A stretch of 64,000 nt of DNA. It comes from Mytilus californianus. Its lineage: Eukaryota > Mollusca > Bivalvia > Mytilida > Mytilidae. This document shows, in pieces, positions 1 to 12,320 of the stretch. How positions within the stretch are numbered: the first letter of the stretch is position 1; each line of letters starts with the position of its first letter. The notes below the pieces were generated by a model. It did not search any database. It saw nothing but the letters and a program-made list of their open reading frames with translations, and was not told the DNA's origin. The stretch spans positions 81,158,339 to 81,222,338 of the forward strand of contig NW_026262734.1 in the NCBI RefSeq assembly GCF_021869535.1. The letters are read 5' to 3'. The translations under genes were made by a program, and so were the position numbers.

Positions 1-460
1 AACACGAAACAAATGAAATATTCAGCCAAAAGGAGGAAGAGAGAGCCAGTTGTATGAAAAGGAATAACTCTAGTGTTTTGCAACTGAGCTAAAATTTAAA
101 AAAACTAGTGTGGACAATGTATATTCATAACTTGCAAATTTTTGCATACAATTTCCAAATCTATTTCTATGTATTTTATACATGTAAAAATTATTACTTG
201 AAGTTAAAGGTGGGGTAGGGGTGAAAATACATGTTAAAAAAATTCGGCTGATTAATTTTTAGATAGAATAGTGATTTAATTCAGTTAAAAAAGGTCAAAA
301 TTGAGACTTTCTGAAGCTGTTAAACGGAATTATAGACCCCATTGACATAGAATTGTCCAATATTTATGGTATAGGTATTGGTCGATGTCCGCTATACAAT
401 TTGTATCCCATACCAAAAATGTATATCTTTTTTCTAAAGCTTACATATTTTTTCTTCTGT
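1..460. other. AT-rich intergenic stretch
   Basis: No reading frame, RNA gene or recognisable repeat was identified in this part. It ends at the first copy of a 430-bp dispersed repeat. Confidence 0.4.
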
Positions 461-465
461 AAATA

Positions 466-893
466 TAGACAGTCAAATTTCCTATAGGAACTCCCTTTAC
501 GGCTAAAACTGTGCCGCTTTTACATGAAGTTTCGTAAAAAAAAATTTCCTAGAATTGAAAATTGATATGCACTACATTTTTAATCAAAGGTCAGGACATA
601 GGGCTCTGCGGCATATTTTCAACATTTATATGCCTAGATTTTCTAAGAGTTTAAACTTAGCCTAAATTCTACACTGCACCTCCCTTTTGGGACTTCCTCA
701 GAATTTAATTTCACCGCTATCATGTGCATTTATACTGGTAACATTCCCAAGTTATGTCTCTATGAGATGAAATATAGAGACCATATCAGGGAACCAGTAC
801 CTAAACAAAACAAAATATATATGAATATTATATATCTCCCCAAAAGAGGCGTGGTTTGTGAAACAGCTGTATTTACAAAGTGAAACCTATACT
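466..893 (+). repeat. 430-bp dispersed repeat, copy 1
   Basis: This block recurs at 2090-2517 in the same orientation. Shared landmarks include GGAACTCCCTTTACGGCTAA, the segment TTTCACCGCTATCATGTGCA and ACATTCCCAAGTTATGT. The two copies look roughly 85% alike by eye, with small indels, so this is an old duplication or two insertions of one element. No coding potential, terminal inverted repeats or target duplication could be recognised. Confidence 0.75.
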
Positions 894-2089
894 TACATTT
901 ATTCAAATAGAAAACTCTTGAAAAGCACTTTTTTATCAGAATCATAGTTTTAAAAAAATCACTGCATATACTCTAACTTTTCTTTTTCAATATATTTTAA
1001 ACCCAACCCTGTTTCAATTTTTTCAATTCTTTAATTATTGTCAGCTTACCATATATGCATGTTTTCTGACATGAAATGTCTAGAACCTGTTTGAAACTAT
1101 TCTGATAACAAATTGAAAGCATTGCAGAATACTATAAATGTAAAGTTTATTAGTTAATCATTCCAACTTTCAAGATTATATAAAGTATCCAATCCTACCT
1201 CTGTCTCCAGTCCACATCTTACTGTATGCATATTTATTTATGAAAGTTCACAATTTCTTCCTCAAATGGTCAGTTTAGAAATCTTGTCAAAACAAGATCA
1301 TCTCTAACCATGTATCTAACATTATGTAGCTAATATATGAATTAGAAGTGTTTAAACAAAGCCATATTTGCAAAAGTTGTATGTATGAAGTTACCAGTCT
1401 GATGTATGAATTCACTAAACGTTTTATAGAACTGACTGCTAACATCTTTGTTTTTTTGGGGTTTCTTTTTGTTGCATAACTGCCAAGCACAGTTATTGTT
1501 TTCTATACAAAAGACCTTTATAATAATAAAGTCATAGCATTTATAGGTTAAATTATCTGTTTTGCCATTGGAGCCTCAAATTTGCTAAATAATTCTGATG
1601 CTGTTGTGAATATGGAATATCTAATACATACATAGGATAGAACACACTATTATTAGTTTTATTGAGGTATTTTTGTATTTCTACCTTGTATTTTTTTATG
1701 CCGCAGTTACGAAAAAGCACATTCAGGTGTTACGGCTTACTGTTTGGTTATCGACAGGGAAAAATCACACCAACAACAACATTCATCAAAGATCTATAAG
1801 TTTCAATGACTGCATAGAGTAAATATAAGCACTTCTAAACAATTTGTATTAAAATATGCATATATTATGAATTTACTTTGCATTCAGGGCTTTAAGTAAA
1901 CTATGCATACTGTATACTGTGAATTTATGCTGAGTCATCATAGTTAAGGCCCAGAATTTTCTCAATCTGCATGAAGTATTAATAAAACTTTATATTTGAG
2001 TTAATTTTATTAAAATCTCTGAGATAAACCAGATTTCGTGAAATTCTATATGTTCTCTTTTTTCATCCAATATAGGTTGCACTTCTGTA

Positions 2090-2517
2090 CATGTAGACAA
2101 TGCAATTTTCCATAGGAACTCCCTTTACGGCTAAAACTGTGCCACTTTTACTATGAAGTTTTGTAAAACATTATATCCTGAAATGGAAAATTGATATGCA
2201 CTACTATGTTATTCAACGGTCAAAACATAGGGCTGTGCGGCATATTTTCAACATTTATATGCCCCGAACTTCTAAGAGTTTAAACTAATACTTAAATTCC
2301 GCACTACCCCTCCCTTGACTTTGGGTCTTCATCAGAATTCAGTTTCACCGCTATCATGTGCATTTAAACTGGTAACATTCCCAAGTTATGTTTCTATGAG
2401 ATGAAATATAGAGATCATATCTTGGAAGCAGTACGTAAACAAAACAAAATATCTATGAATATTATATATCACCCCAAAAAGGCGTGATTTGGAAACAGCT
2501 GTTTTTACACAGTGCAA
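2090..2517 (+). repeat. 430-bp dispersed repeat, copy 2
   Basis: This is the partner of 466-893, about 1.62 kb downstream. Colinearity holds from the TGTAGACAATG side through the AACAGCTGTTTTTAC side. A fragment of the ~147-bp AGGTCAACTATATTT-type monomer follows directly (2525-2720). Confidence 0.75.
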
Positions 2518-2524
2518 ACTATTA

Positions 2525-2720
2525 GTAATAGGTCAACCATATTTGATGTATGGAATGATTTTAAGGTGTACATGTCTGTGTTGGAGTGTTCCTCAAACCT
2601 GACCTCATTTCAATATTTTTCGGTCAGTGCGAAAAATGTTGTTGAGTTATTTTTTCAGCTACACATACCATAGACAAAAAATAACTATATTTGGTGCATA
2701 GAATGCTGTTTGACAGGGTT
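2525..2720 (+). repeat. Partial monomers of the ~147-bp tandem family
   Basis: The stretch contains the diagnostic pieces of the family seen as an array at 7683-8480: AGGTCAACCATATTTGATGT, 'gtgtacatgtctgtgttgg' and 'cctgacctcatttcaat'. It amounts to roughly one to one and a half degenerate monomers. Confidence 0.55.
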
Positions 2721-4400
2721 CATTGGATTCATTTTAGTCTAAGATACAGGATTTTTGATTCAGCCATGATGAATCTGTGATTCCTCCGGATTTTGAATCT
2801 AAGAATTCTAAGTTGAAGACATATCCTGAAACTAATAATGTGTTTTTATGACTTGCAGAAACCATTTTAATCATCTACTGCCAACTTTTGACATGTTATT
2901 TTCCCTAAAAATAAGACAATATTGGCAACACAGCTACTTTATTTTAGATAAACTCTTGCACATAGTTCCTTTGTAAATCAAAATTTATAATAAATTACTA
3001 CTTATGAATTAATGTCAAAAAGTAATACATTATCAGTATCTTATGATTGTTTAATTATAAGTTATTGAATAAAATACAAGATGTGTATTGATATCAAAGT
3101 TGAATCCCACACTTTTTTTAAAATGCTATTATTCCAATTCTTTCCTTAGGCAAATAAGAAGACTGAACCAATACAGTATGATAGACAACTGTCACTATTA
3201 ACAAACTATTTCACTCAAAGGTGGGAGTACTAATTGGAATCATTATCACTGCAATGCCAATCTTAATTGACCATAGTTAATATCTCTTGTGTTTCATAAT
3301 TGAATACACACTTTATTACACAACTAACTTAATGCACTTGACCTCAATAATATACCTATAATTACTTTTGATCTACACTACATAGAATTATTCTGCACAT
3401 TATATCTCAAAGATGAATGATTAAGGATAAATCAGATGCATTTTTGGGCAAAGAAAAGGCACAAAAAATATGTATAAAAATGCAAACAGGGTCAATTTAA
3501 CTAATAAAATAAATGTTATAATAATCCAATGTTATCAATAATTTATATTAACTCAAGTTACAATTATTCTCAGTTTGCTGGAATCAATAAACAAATGTGC
3601 ATAACACTAACCTGGGCATTTATTGGTTTATTCCCCATTATATTGCTATTAAACAGTGTGAACTATTTGTACATGTATTTGAACAGAATTTTTTTTCTCA
3701 ATGAAGAATGAACACCAATTTAAATAAAACTGTAGTTATTAAAGTTTTGTTGTTAAAAAGTGCATTTTAAATGCCTTTTTCTTGAAATTATTATGTCAAA
3801 CTTCAATAAAAAATATACTACACCTTGATTTGAAGATTTCTATTTCCAATAATGTCAAAATCATTTAATTTAAAAAAAGAACATATAAAACACATAAAAA
3901 TCAGTACACCTTAATGAAATTGAAATATCAAAAGAATTTGTATTAATATTAAGAAATTCTTCATCTTTTGAAATTGAATGCAATTTTTTTTAGTAGTTTC
4001 ATGAAAATGATATTGAATTCTTCATATTTAGTGTCATATAATGTTTTTATTTAAAATCATTAATCCATCCTAAAATCAATCAGAAACATTGCAATGTTTA
4101 AACATAGAAATATTCATAAAAGCAACCATTAACAAGTGAATTTAGTGAAACAAGCTTGATTTATCAACTGAAAAAAAAAACAATTATCATTTTGAATTAA
4201 AGTGAGATATATCAAGTTTTTTTTTGTTCACCAAGATGCCTGAGAATATAATTTAAAATTATGCACACTACTCTTCCGGTCTTTCCGTCAGTGACCTCGA
4301 TTGATTTTATTGTCAGAAGCTCTTTGGAAGAAGTACATTTTTTTCTGAGAATTTCATGAGCAGAAAGGATGACTTTAAAAAGGAAAAATAAAACTGGTAT
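2721..4400. other. Gene-free AT-rich DNA
   Basis: No supported gene is visible. Short open frames (for example around 3529-3711) have no homology I can recognise and no splice context. The missing first exon of the CARD gene could lie here or upstream, but I could not pick a phase-1 donor with a convincing start codon. Confidence 0.4.
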
Positions 4401-4415
4401 TTTTTTGTTGTTAAA

Positions 4416-4800
4416 TTATGAAAAAGGATGACATGTTCTACATTTCAATCCTTGTCTTGTGTGCTTTTTTATCAGTTCCTTGGTTTTTTCTCTGTTAAAA
4501 GTGTTAAAGCACGAGTTCAAAGATTTAGGACTTAAATCACTTATCAAAAGTTGTGATGTTTGACAATCATGTAGTACCTGTGGAATAGCATTTACTTGCT
4601 CTCTAGGAGCACCCGAGATCTCCAAAAGTGTTTTGTGGGGTTTGTGTTGTTGCTCATTCTATAGTTGTCTATGTAGTTTTTTTTGTCTTTCGTCATCTTT
4701 ACCTTATTGACATGTCGTTGTCAGTCTCTTAGACTCCTAGAGTATTATATGTCTCCTTGGTATCTTCTGCCTCTTTTAATTGAATTTTTATCTTCAAAAG
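4416..4800 (+). repeat. Interspersed repeat (GTTTTGTGGGGTTTGTGTTG family)
   Basis: This segment has related copies at 33600-33770 (+) and 17640-17870 (-). Landmarks are CTAGGAGCACCCGAGATCTC, the following GTTTTGTGGGG block, and a 3' part with 'gtcgttgtcagtctctta' and 'ctccttggtatcttc'. The 69-codon minus-strand open frame across 4416-4625 lies in the repeat and may be a shadow of it. The repeat seems to be an abundant mussel element; its class is not resolved. Confidence 0.6.
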
Positions 4801-5118
4801 CTAGTTAATTTTTCAAATGGCATGTTGTTCATACTGTTTAATTCATTATTTGATATTTAATAATTCTACATACATGTTCACTGTTCACTGTTTATGACAT
4901 ATTATGCTCTCCTGGTACAGTTATTTATTATGTGTATTGAAAGATAATCAAAATTCCCCAAAACAAATAATCTTACCACCAACATATTATTAAATGTTAA
5001 CAAATCAGTCAATCACAGTTGCAAAAAGAGTTATATTTTATGTGTGAGATAAGTTTCAATAGTAAATAATAAAAATATGGGTTTAAAGCATTTTTCCCTA
5101 ACTATTGTTATATTTCAG

Positions 5119-5430
5119 CTTTACACAATTACAAACTTCAACTACAACAGAATTACAAGATGTTTGTCCATGGTGTTGATTGCAAAACAGATATAGCTGA
5201 TTACCTCTACCAAGAGGATGTTTTTAATGATGAAGAAAAAGAGGAAATTTGTAATTCATTTCTTACTCAACAGGAGAGTAATAGACTTTTATACCACAAA
5301 TTGTTTCGCAAAGGTGAAGATGCATACAAACACCTTCTTGCAGCTCTTAGACATGGGCAATATGAGGATGTTGCTTCAAAAATGGAGGAGACAGAATTGT
5401 CAGATCAAGAAATACAATTGTATCAAATAG
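5119..5430 (+). CDS. Exon encoding a CARD (caspase recruitment domain) of an NLR-like gene
   Basis: The translation is open across the whole exon, from an acceptor (TATTTCAG, ending 5118) to a donor (GTAAAT at 5431). The exon is symmetrical, phase 1 to phase 1: two bases, 103 codons, one base. The protein has the helical pattern and key residues of a CARD: DIADYLYQEDVFNDEEKEEI, then a RLLYHKLFRKGEDAYKHLL core and ALRHGQYEDVA. CARDs are homotypic adaptor domains of the death fold, used in apoptosis and innate immune signalling. The ATG at 5160 lies inside helix 1, so I infer that coding continues into an upstream exon that I could not locate. The next exons in frame (11283, 15139, 15656, 19711) lead to a STAND NTPase and ankyrin repeats. 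Confidence 0.85.
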
Positions 5431-7680
5431 GTAAATATAGCAAAGTCTGAAATTAATATTGTACTTTGTCTTTTAAAGTATATGCATCTAGCAATTTTTA
5501 TATAAATATATACACCAGAGAACTTTGCGTGTATGAATTTATAACATGTATAAGGTACCGGATTCATTTATTTTCAGGGATATCAATTTTCATTGATAAA
5601 GAGAAAAAGACGTGCATGTGATATGTAAATTTGTGGGTCGCTGTTTCAAAAATGAAAAAAACAATTCAAATACGTACTAAATTTTTGGATCTCTGAATAA
5701 TAATAAAAAAAAACCACAAAGAGTAGTATATCACGAATAAAAATGTATCCACAGTATGCGTAACCTTAAATTTTAAAATTGTTCTAACCAACTATATACT
5801 GTTAAAATTTAATTGAATAGAACATTTTAAGAAAAACATATTTAAATGCAGACTTATGAAAGATGATGTTTCCATCTTTTCGTACATGTACGTCAAAATT
5901 AAAGAAAGTTCCTCTTTCTCTTGGTCACATGGTTTCTCTGTATAGTAACTTAATTTGCTAAAAACACAGGGGACAAACTTAACACATGATTCAATTGAAA
6001 AAAGATTTGTTACCAAATATGTTTAGTGCAAAAGGGGTGACCTAAGTCTGTTTAAACAAAAAAACATTGACAAATCAGAATAAAGAGAGGAAAGAAAGGC
6101 GTGTGACTTGAAATATTGACGCTTCAATTATAAATATTGAAAGTTTTTAGAAGATTTTTTTGTTAAACCCTATCACTGACAATGCACCCTATCACTATTT
6201 GTCCGCAATTACTGGACATCACAGAAGTTCCCTGAAAAGTTTTACGTCACAAGAGAAAACGAGTGACGCCATAAAGGAAAAATTATTGTTGTATGACAAC
6301 AATAGTCGGAGTGTCGCAGATCCCCAAATAGAAATAAGGTCTATAGTATCTGTAAAAAGGGGATAACATGTTTGAAAACAGATTCAAGCTAATACAAATA
6401 AATATCTACTCGTTAATTCTTTATAATTTGGTACAGTGGCACAATATCTCTGCATTCAGTTGTCTTTAAGAAATTGGAAAAAAAAAGCTTTGATTGGACA
6501 TAAAATATCATTTCCTGGGCAAACAAATCATCCATACAATGTTAGCATTGCTCTGCTTGGCGGAATTCATTTTGTTTTCCTGAATTACCTGTAATCTAAG
6601 ATTGGTAGACCAAGAAAATGCGTTGCACGAACAATTTAGATTTAATTAATTCTTGTGTTCATATGTTGAATAGTTACTCTTTTCTTCCGTTAAACAATGA
6701 GGGCATTTGATTTCATATGAACACTGATGTAAAAGTATAACATTCATGTCTGGTGACTATATACACGATACAGTTTACATGGTCAACAGAGATCTAGAAC
6801 ATCCCTAGTCTTCGTGTAAGGCTAAATATTTTTTTACATATGGTTTTATTTAATAGAAGGGACTTACCGTTTAGAATTTTCCTTGGAGTTCCGTACATTT
6901 GTTATTTTACTTTATGCTTACATTGTGTAAATAAAATGGTGTATGCATTTTGACGTTTTGCCACTTTTCCGTAAGATGTGCCTGACATTATAAAAATTCA
7001 CTACAGGAATACAACTCTTCAAAACATGTTATAGATGTGTTCAATTTCACTAATTTTACATGCTTTCATAGAATTGTGCATCAAAGGAAATATAATTTGG
7101 TTATTTAATATCAGAAAGACAAATCATATATCATTTATCTTAGCTTTAAATAGAATTTGAGTTTTAGTGAAGAATGGATGGCCTTTCTTTTCATTTTGAG
7201 GATGATTATTGTAAATTAACCGAAACCTTCCAAGTCTGTGTTGGGTCATCTTTAGGCATATATAGTAGATAACATTCTAAAAAATACGTCGATGCTGTTC
7301 GAGATCCAGTGTAAGTACACACATTCACTATTGTACTGTGAATTTCAGTAGAAATTTAATTTTTAGATGATCGTAGCGTACATTAGTTTCAGGAAGAATT
7401 TGTCTTGCCTCTTTTCTTTCATAGCAGTATGCGAGACATAGGGATTACTAGACGGCGACAGAGGTGTTATCTATTTGTATAAAGCTTTATATCCCAGAAA
7501 GTAGAAGTCCTGGGTGTTTCATACCTTTCAAAAAGATAACCTATTTTACGAAAGTTTCCTTTTGTCATATGTCCATGGCCCTTGACCTCATATTCATGGT
7601 TTGGCGACTGCTTGAAAAGAAATTATTGTGTTTGTTTGTCATGTGAATTTCTCACTTAATATAAGTAATAGGATAACAGG
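5431..7680. other. First part of a 5.85-kb intron
   Basis: Intron 5431-11282 of the CARD gene. No further exon in the required phase was recognised here. A reverse-oriented fragment of the 'aaaataccgaactcc' repeat lies at about 6856-6925. An open frame at 6160-6366 (68 codons, TTG start) has no recognisable product. Confidence 0.45.
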
Positions 7681-7682
7681 AT

Positions 7683-8480
7683 ATATGTATTTAATTTGGT
7701 AAATGGGTTCCTTGCAACGTCTACATGTCCATCAGACAAGGTTCACCTGACCTCAACCTTATTTCATGGATCAGTGATCAAGATTAAAGTAACGTGATAA
7801 GATCCATTTTTCAGTTACTAGTAGTATAATCAGTAGGTAATTTACATGTTATGTAAAGAATGATTGTAAGGGGTACATGTTAGTCTGGCAAATTTCATCT
7901 GACCTCGACCTTATTTCCATGGTTCATTGGTCAGTGTTAAATTTTTGTGTTCTGTTCTGTTTTTCAAGTACTATAATCAATAGGTCAACTATATTTTATG
8001 TACGGAATGATTGTACGGTGTTTATGTCTGTCTGGTAGGATCATCTGACAATGACCTCATTTTCATGGTTAATTGATCATTGTTAAATTTTTGTGTTTTG
8101 GTTTGTTTTTCAAACATTATAAGCAGTAGGTCAACTAAATTTGTTGAATGGAATGATTGTAAGGTGAACATGTCTTTTTGGCTGGTATTATCTGACCTTG
8201 ACCATATTTTCATGGTTCATAGGTCAATGTTAAGTTTTTGTGTTTTGGTCTGTTTTTCTATTACCATTTGCAACAGGTTAACTATATATGGTGTATGGAA
8301 TAATTGTAAGGTGTACATGTCGGTCTGATATTATTTGTCTGATCTTGACCTCATTGTCATCGATCTTTAAAAATGTAAAGTTTATGTGATACTTGTAGTG
8401 AAACCTTTATCTTTAAGATTCTCAACATAAAATCAATGGTCAGTAAAGTAGGCGACACATTTTAGTGTGTGCACTCTTGT
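7683..8480 (+). repeat. Tandem array of ~147-bp monomers
   Basis: About five degenerate monomers follow head to tail. Each carries AGGTCAACTATATTT, 'ggaatgattgtaaggtg', 'acatgtctgtctgg' and 'tgacctcattttcatggtt'. The anchor TCAACT or its variant falls at about 7838, 7985, 8131 and 8279, giving spacings of 147, 146 and 148. Related stretches occur at 2525-2720, 14401-14960 and 32570-33030. The open frames within it (for example 8080-8328) are by-products of the repetition. Confidence 0.8.
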
Positions 8481-8613
8481 TATTGATATGTATTCCACTT
8501 TTTTAAATTCTGCATGGTGATAACTACTGAACAAATGCAAGTTTTTGTTTTATGCAAACAAATTATACACCTGGTACCTGATAGTTCCATGTGGAAGGTT
8601 TTCCTTAGTTATA

Positions 8614-9083
8614 ATCCCCTGAGCTACGCATTGCGGGGACATAGAAATACCGGGTGTCTGTCTGTCTGTCCGTCCGGTCTTGTTAGCTCTTTCAGGTGTA
8701 CACTTCTTGCCAGATTTTAATAAAACTTATATCATAGATTTATATTAGCAATGTCTCTGAAAACTTCGAAAAACAGTGCCGATCAACTATCTTTAAAAGA
8801 GTTATGCCCTTTGAAATATTTAGTATATGAAAAATTGCATTGTGTACAATTTGTGCCAGATTTTTATCAATTTTTATCAAAGGTTTAAAGTTCGAAAATC
8901 AGTGCCTATCAAAAAATTTTAAAGGAGTTTTGCCCCTTGGAAATATTAATTATATTGAAAATTGCATTGTATTTGCTCTCTAGCCTTCATTTCTGTAAGA
9001 TATTTGTAAAAAGTTTTAAAGAACAAAATGTTTTGTTTTTTTATTGCCCTTGGATAGATAAAATATGTGCGACGCGGGGGACA
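8614..9083 (+). mobile_element. Hairpin-(CCGT)n-tandem monomer element, family D1
   Basis: The left end is a GC-rich hairpin (CCCCTGAGC ... TTGCGGGG, 8616-8639). It is followed by a CTGT/CCGT microsatellite (about 8656-8679), then two monomers sharing 'ttgccagat', 'cagtgc', 'gagttatgccc' and 'ttgcattgt'. The right end is G-rich (GCGGGGGACA, about 9074-9083). The same layout recurs at 11491-12320, whose monomers and tail are closely related. The design resembles bivalve pearl-type non-autonomous Helentrons; that assignment is inference. Confidence 0.6.
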
Positions 9084-10249
9084 TTGGAATTCTGTTCATT
9101 TATTTTACAAGCTTTAACCTCAGGAAATCGAAACAGAAAAACTTTAATGATAAAAACACAGTGTTGTCAAAGACAGGATGTTTTGTATTGATTTGCATGT
9201 CTGTGATTTTAGGTAACTGTCTCGTTTGCATAAATTACTTTTTATGTCATGCGTGTGAAAATGCAGGAGCGATACCCATTCAAAATTCTTCAGTGCAATT
9301 ATAAGTATCCACAAATACTGCTTGCTATATACATATACCTTGAATTAAGGATCGATTATTTACTTTCTTAACAATTTGCGGGAAAGAATTAATATAACTA
9401 TACACATGTAACATGTGTAAGGAAGATGGACTCTTCAGAATAGATTAGTTCATAAAAGTATGAAGTAAAAGAATTTATTATCATAATATTTTGAGTAACG
9501 AATCCTGTTGACGAATTTCCTGATTCGTTGTCGTTGGATTGCTGTGTGATTGACATATACCCTTATCTCGTTTTTATTCATATGAAAAAGAAGGCCTTTT
9601 CTATCCACACGTCTGTTTAACCCTCATATGAAAAGAAACCCGCCTCCTCTAGGGTACTTATTTATTTGTTTGTGTGTATATCTCTTCCTTTTTCTTTCTT
9701 TTTTTTCTTAGCTGCCAGCAATACACTTCTTTTTATGTGAATATTTTTCTAATTTTCATGTTTTTGGGAAGGTTTTTTTTTTATGTTTTCCTTAAAAAGA
9801 AGAAACATATCAATTATATGAATACACATTTATTTTCTTCTTGGCAAGTTAACCTTTCAAAGCGGTTTTCAGTCTTCTTCATCTGATCAAAAATGAATAA
9901 CTCTCATAAAACGTTTCCATTTTGCAGAAATCAAGACGTCATAAAACTCATCAGCATAACACTGTTGTACTTGTATGTGGACATTAACAATAGATGTATA
10001 AGTCTCCCATGTCCTACTTGCTACCAAAACAAAGGTGTTTTTTTTTTTATATTTGACAGGTACTTACTCAATATCATGCATATATACCAGTAGGGCCATA
10101 CAAACTGACGCATAGCTTTTGAGTGGCTGTCAATACAATAATCATGACTACAATTAATAATAACAACAACCTTGATCTTATTACAAAGGTTCAAGTACTT
10201 TGCATTTACATTACATTTTAGTCTGATACCATACTACTAGTAAATATAT
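9084..10249. other. Intronic DNA without recognisable features
   Basis: Part of the CARD-gene intron. Several short T-rich open frames (9674-9886, 9893-10093) reflect homopolymer-rich sequence, not genes. No repeat family shared with the rest of the window was recognised. Confidence 0.4.
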
Positions 10250-10465
10250 ATTACTTTTCTACCTCAGGAATAGATTACCTTAGCTGTATTTGGCAAAACT
10301 TTGAATTTTTGGTCCTCAATGCTCTTCAACTTCGTACTTTATGTGGCCTTTTTAACTTTTTTTTATTCGAGCGTCACTGATGAGTCTTTTGTAGACGAAA
10401 CTCGCGTCTGACGCAAATACAAAATTTCAATTCTGGTATCTATGATGAGTTTATTTACTGCAGAT
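10250..10465 (-). repeat. Interspersed repeat ('gacgctc ... gataccagg' family), minus orientation
   Basis: This is the reverse complement of segments at 15318-15640 and 36140-36545. Shared signatures are 'gagcgtcactgatgagtctt', 'ttgtagacgaaac', 'ctggtatctatgatgag', and on the other side 'aatagattaccttagctgta'. The three copies here sit in both orientations, so it is a dispersed element. The class is unknown. Confidence 0.7.
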
Positions 10466-11282
10466 ATGCATTCTTTTATCACCTGGTCAGTTGTGTTGAA
10501 TGTTGTAGAATTCAATTTTGTCAAATAAGAGATACCTGTATTGCATTTGAAACTTGGCCTACGTAAAATGTGGGTTTTACTGTAGCAAATTGATTTTACA
10601 TTGTGATGCGTAGTGGAGCTGGTTAACAAGTTTTACGTAGGCCCAGCTTCAAATCTCTATGTTTATCTCTATTCTTTTTTCAAAAGTAACAAATCAATCC
10701 ATTTCAGTCATTATTTCAGTGTAGAATTTCATAAAACGAAAATTCTGCAAAATAATGTCATCGTCTTAGCAACACAACAAGATAATAATAATAATAATAA
10801 CACATTCTTTATTTAAAAAGGGTAAACTCAGTTAGTTACAATAAACTAATCTTCCCTGAGGCCCTCATATATATGCTTCTGACGTCAAATGTAAGCCCAT
10901 CATATATATAATAACATCATATATATGATTCATACGTCAAATGTAAGCCCCGGACATTTTCAGGCTTCTTGTATGCCTCAGAATGTAATAAAATTAGATA
11001 AAAGAAACATTGTTCTACAATCCAGAATTCAAAAATGTTGGCTACCCTTGGTTACAGACAGGTAAATAGAGGATTTAACGCTTATTGCCATGCATCCAAT
11101 CAGAACAATTGATACAAAATGATTACATTAGAATTATTGATTGAATAGCCTGAATATATGATTTGAGATAGGAATTTTGTTTTTTTCGTTAACCTTTATA
11201 ACAAAATATTGTTGGATTTTAGTTATAGAACAGATTAAGAGTATGTGTCATCAATACATCTAGGCAGTTTGTCTTGTTTCAG
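10466..11282. other. End of the CARD-gene first intron
   Basis: Mostly unstructured AT-rich DNA. An AAT microsatellite lies at 10782-10800. A short imperfect duplication surrounds 10862-10950 ('catatatatg' plus 'acgtcaaatgtaagccc', twice). It ends with the acceptor TGTTTCAG before the 36-nt exon. Confidence 0.45.
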
Positions 11283-11318
11283 GAATGAAGAAACTAAAAG
11301 ACAGACAGGAGGAAAAAG
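11283..11318 (+). CDS. 36-nt linker microexon of the CARD-STAND-ankyrin gene
   Basis: The exon is bounded by TTTCAG and GTAACC and is a multiple of three. Read in phase 1 from the CARD exon it gives G-MKKLKDRQEEK, a charged linker. Phase agreement with both neighbours and good splice sites support it. The short length means chance cannot be excluded without RNA evidence. Confidence 0.6.
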
Positions 11319-11490
11319 GTAACCATACATTATATTTCATTCGAGCCTTGAAGTTGCTGTAAATATTTAAAATTGATGTTCATTGTCTAAATACATGTAG
11401 CTGTTTTACCCTTCAAAGTGATGATCTGCAGAAACTTTGTGATCAAAGGTCCTTAATTTGCCATCTTATATGTACTAGATTTTTTTAGTT

Positions 11491-12320
11491 TATCGCCCGC
11501 GCTACACATTGCGGGAGACAAAGACATATTGGGCGTCCATGCATCTGTCAGTCTGGTCTTGAAAGCTTTCTTACAAGTACAATTTTTGCCAGATCAAATT
11601 TATATCAGAGACTAAGCAACGTCTAGGACAAGTTAAAAATTTAGGACTCTTTTTTTTTTTAAAGAGTTGTGCCCCTTGGAAATATTAATTATATGGGAAA
11701 TTGCATTGTAAGTGCTATGAAGTGTACAATTCTTGCTAAATTTTTATCAATTTCATATCAAAGGTTTATATCAGCAATGACTCGGACAGTTTCTAAAGTC
11801 AGTGCTGATCAACTATTTTTTAAAGAGTTATTCTCCTTGTAAATATATATTTTATGGAAAATTATTTTTTTATCACTCTCATGCAACTTTTTTGCCAGAT
11901 TTAGATCAAATGTATATCAAAGGTTTATATCTGCACTGTCTGTGACTGGTTTCGAAAATCAGTGCTGATTTTTTTTGTCAGGAGTTGTTACCCTTAAATG
12001 AGAATTCTTTAAAATATTGCATTGTTAGCACTCTCATATGTACAATAGCAGCCAGATAATTATGAAAGGTTTATATCAGCAATATTTCGGAAAACTTTGA
12101 AAATCAGTGCTGATCAAATTATTTTAAAAGAGTTATTTCTCTTGAAAATATTATTATATGGAGAACTGCTTTGTTAAATTAAGCGCTCTTATGCCTACAT
12201 TTCTTTATATTTATAGAAATATTCAAGATATTTATATATATAAGAAGTTTTAAAGAAAAACATTTTTTTCAGTTATTGCCCTCTGACAGAACAAATATGT
12301 GGAACTCGTGATCGGGAGCA
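11491..12320 (+). mobile_element. Hairpin-microsatellite-tandem monomer element, family D1, longer copy
   Basis: Same plan as 8614-9083: hairpin CGCCCGC ... GCGGGAG (about 11494-11516), degenerate CTGT tract ('catctgtcagtctggtc'), then about five monomers of ~130-150 bp. Each monomer carries 'atcaaaggtttatatcagca', 'aaatcagtgctgatc' and 'gagttat'. The right end is at GATCGGGAGCA (12310-12320), followed by 'tttgaactctgttctttt', which also follows the other copy. It lies inside an intron of the CARD gene. Confidence 0.6.

Noticed and set aside
5579..5620. Possible extra exon after the CARD exon (ACTTTTCAG-like acceptor, frame GISIFIDKEKK).
   Set aside because: The only nearby GT gives a phase that does not fit the next exon, and the frame hits a stop soon after.
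8080..8328. 82-codon plus-strand frame with repeated FCVLVCFS phrase.
   Set aside because: By-product of the 147-bp tandem monomer; the length and repeat match the array.
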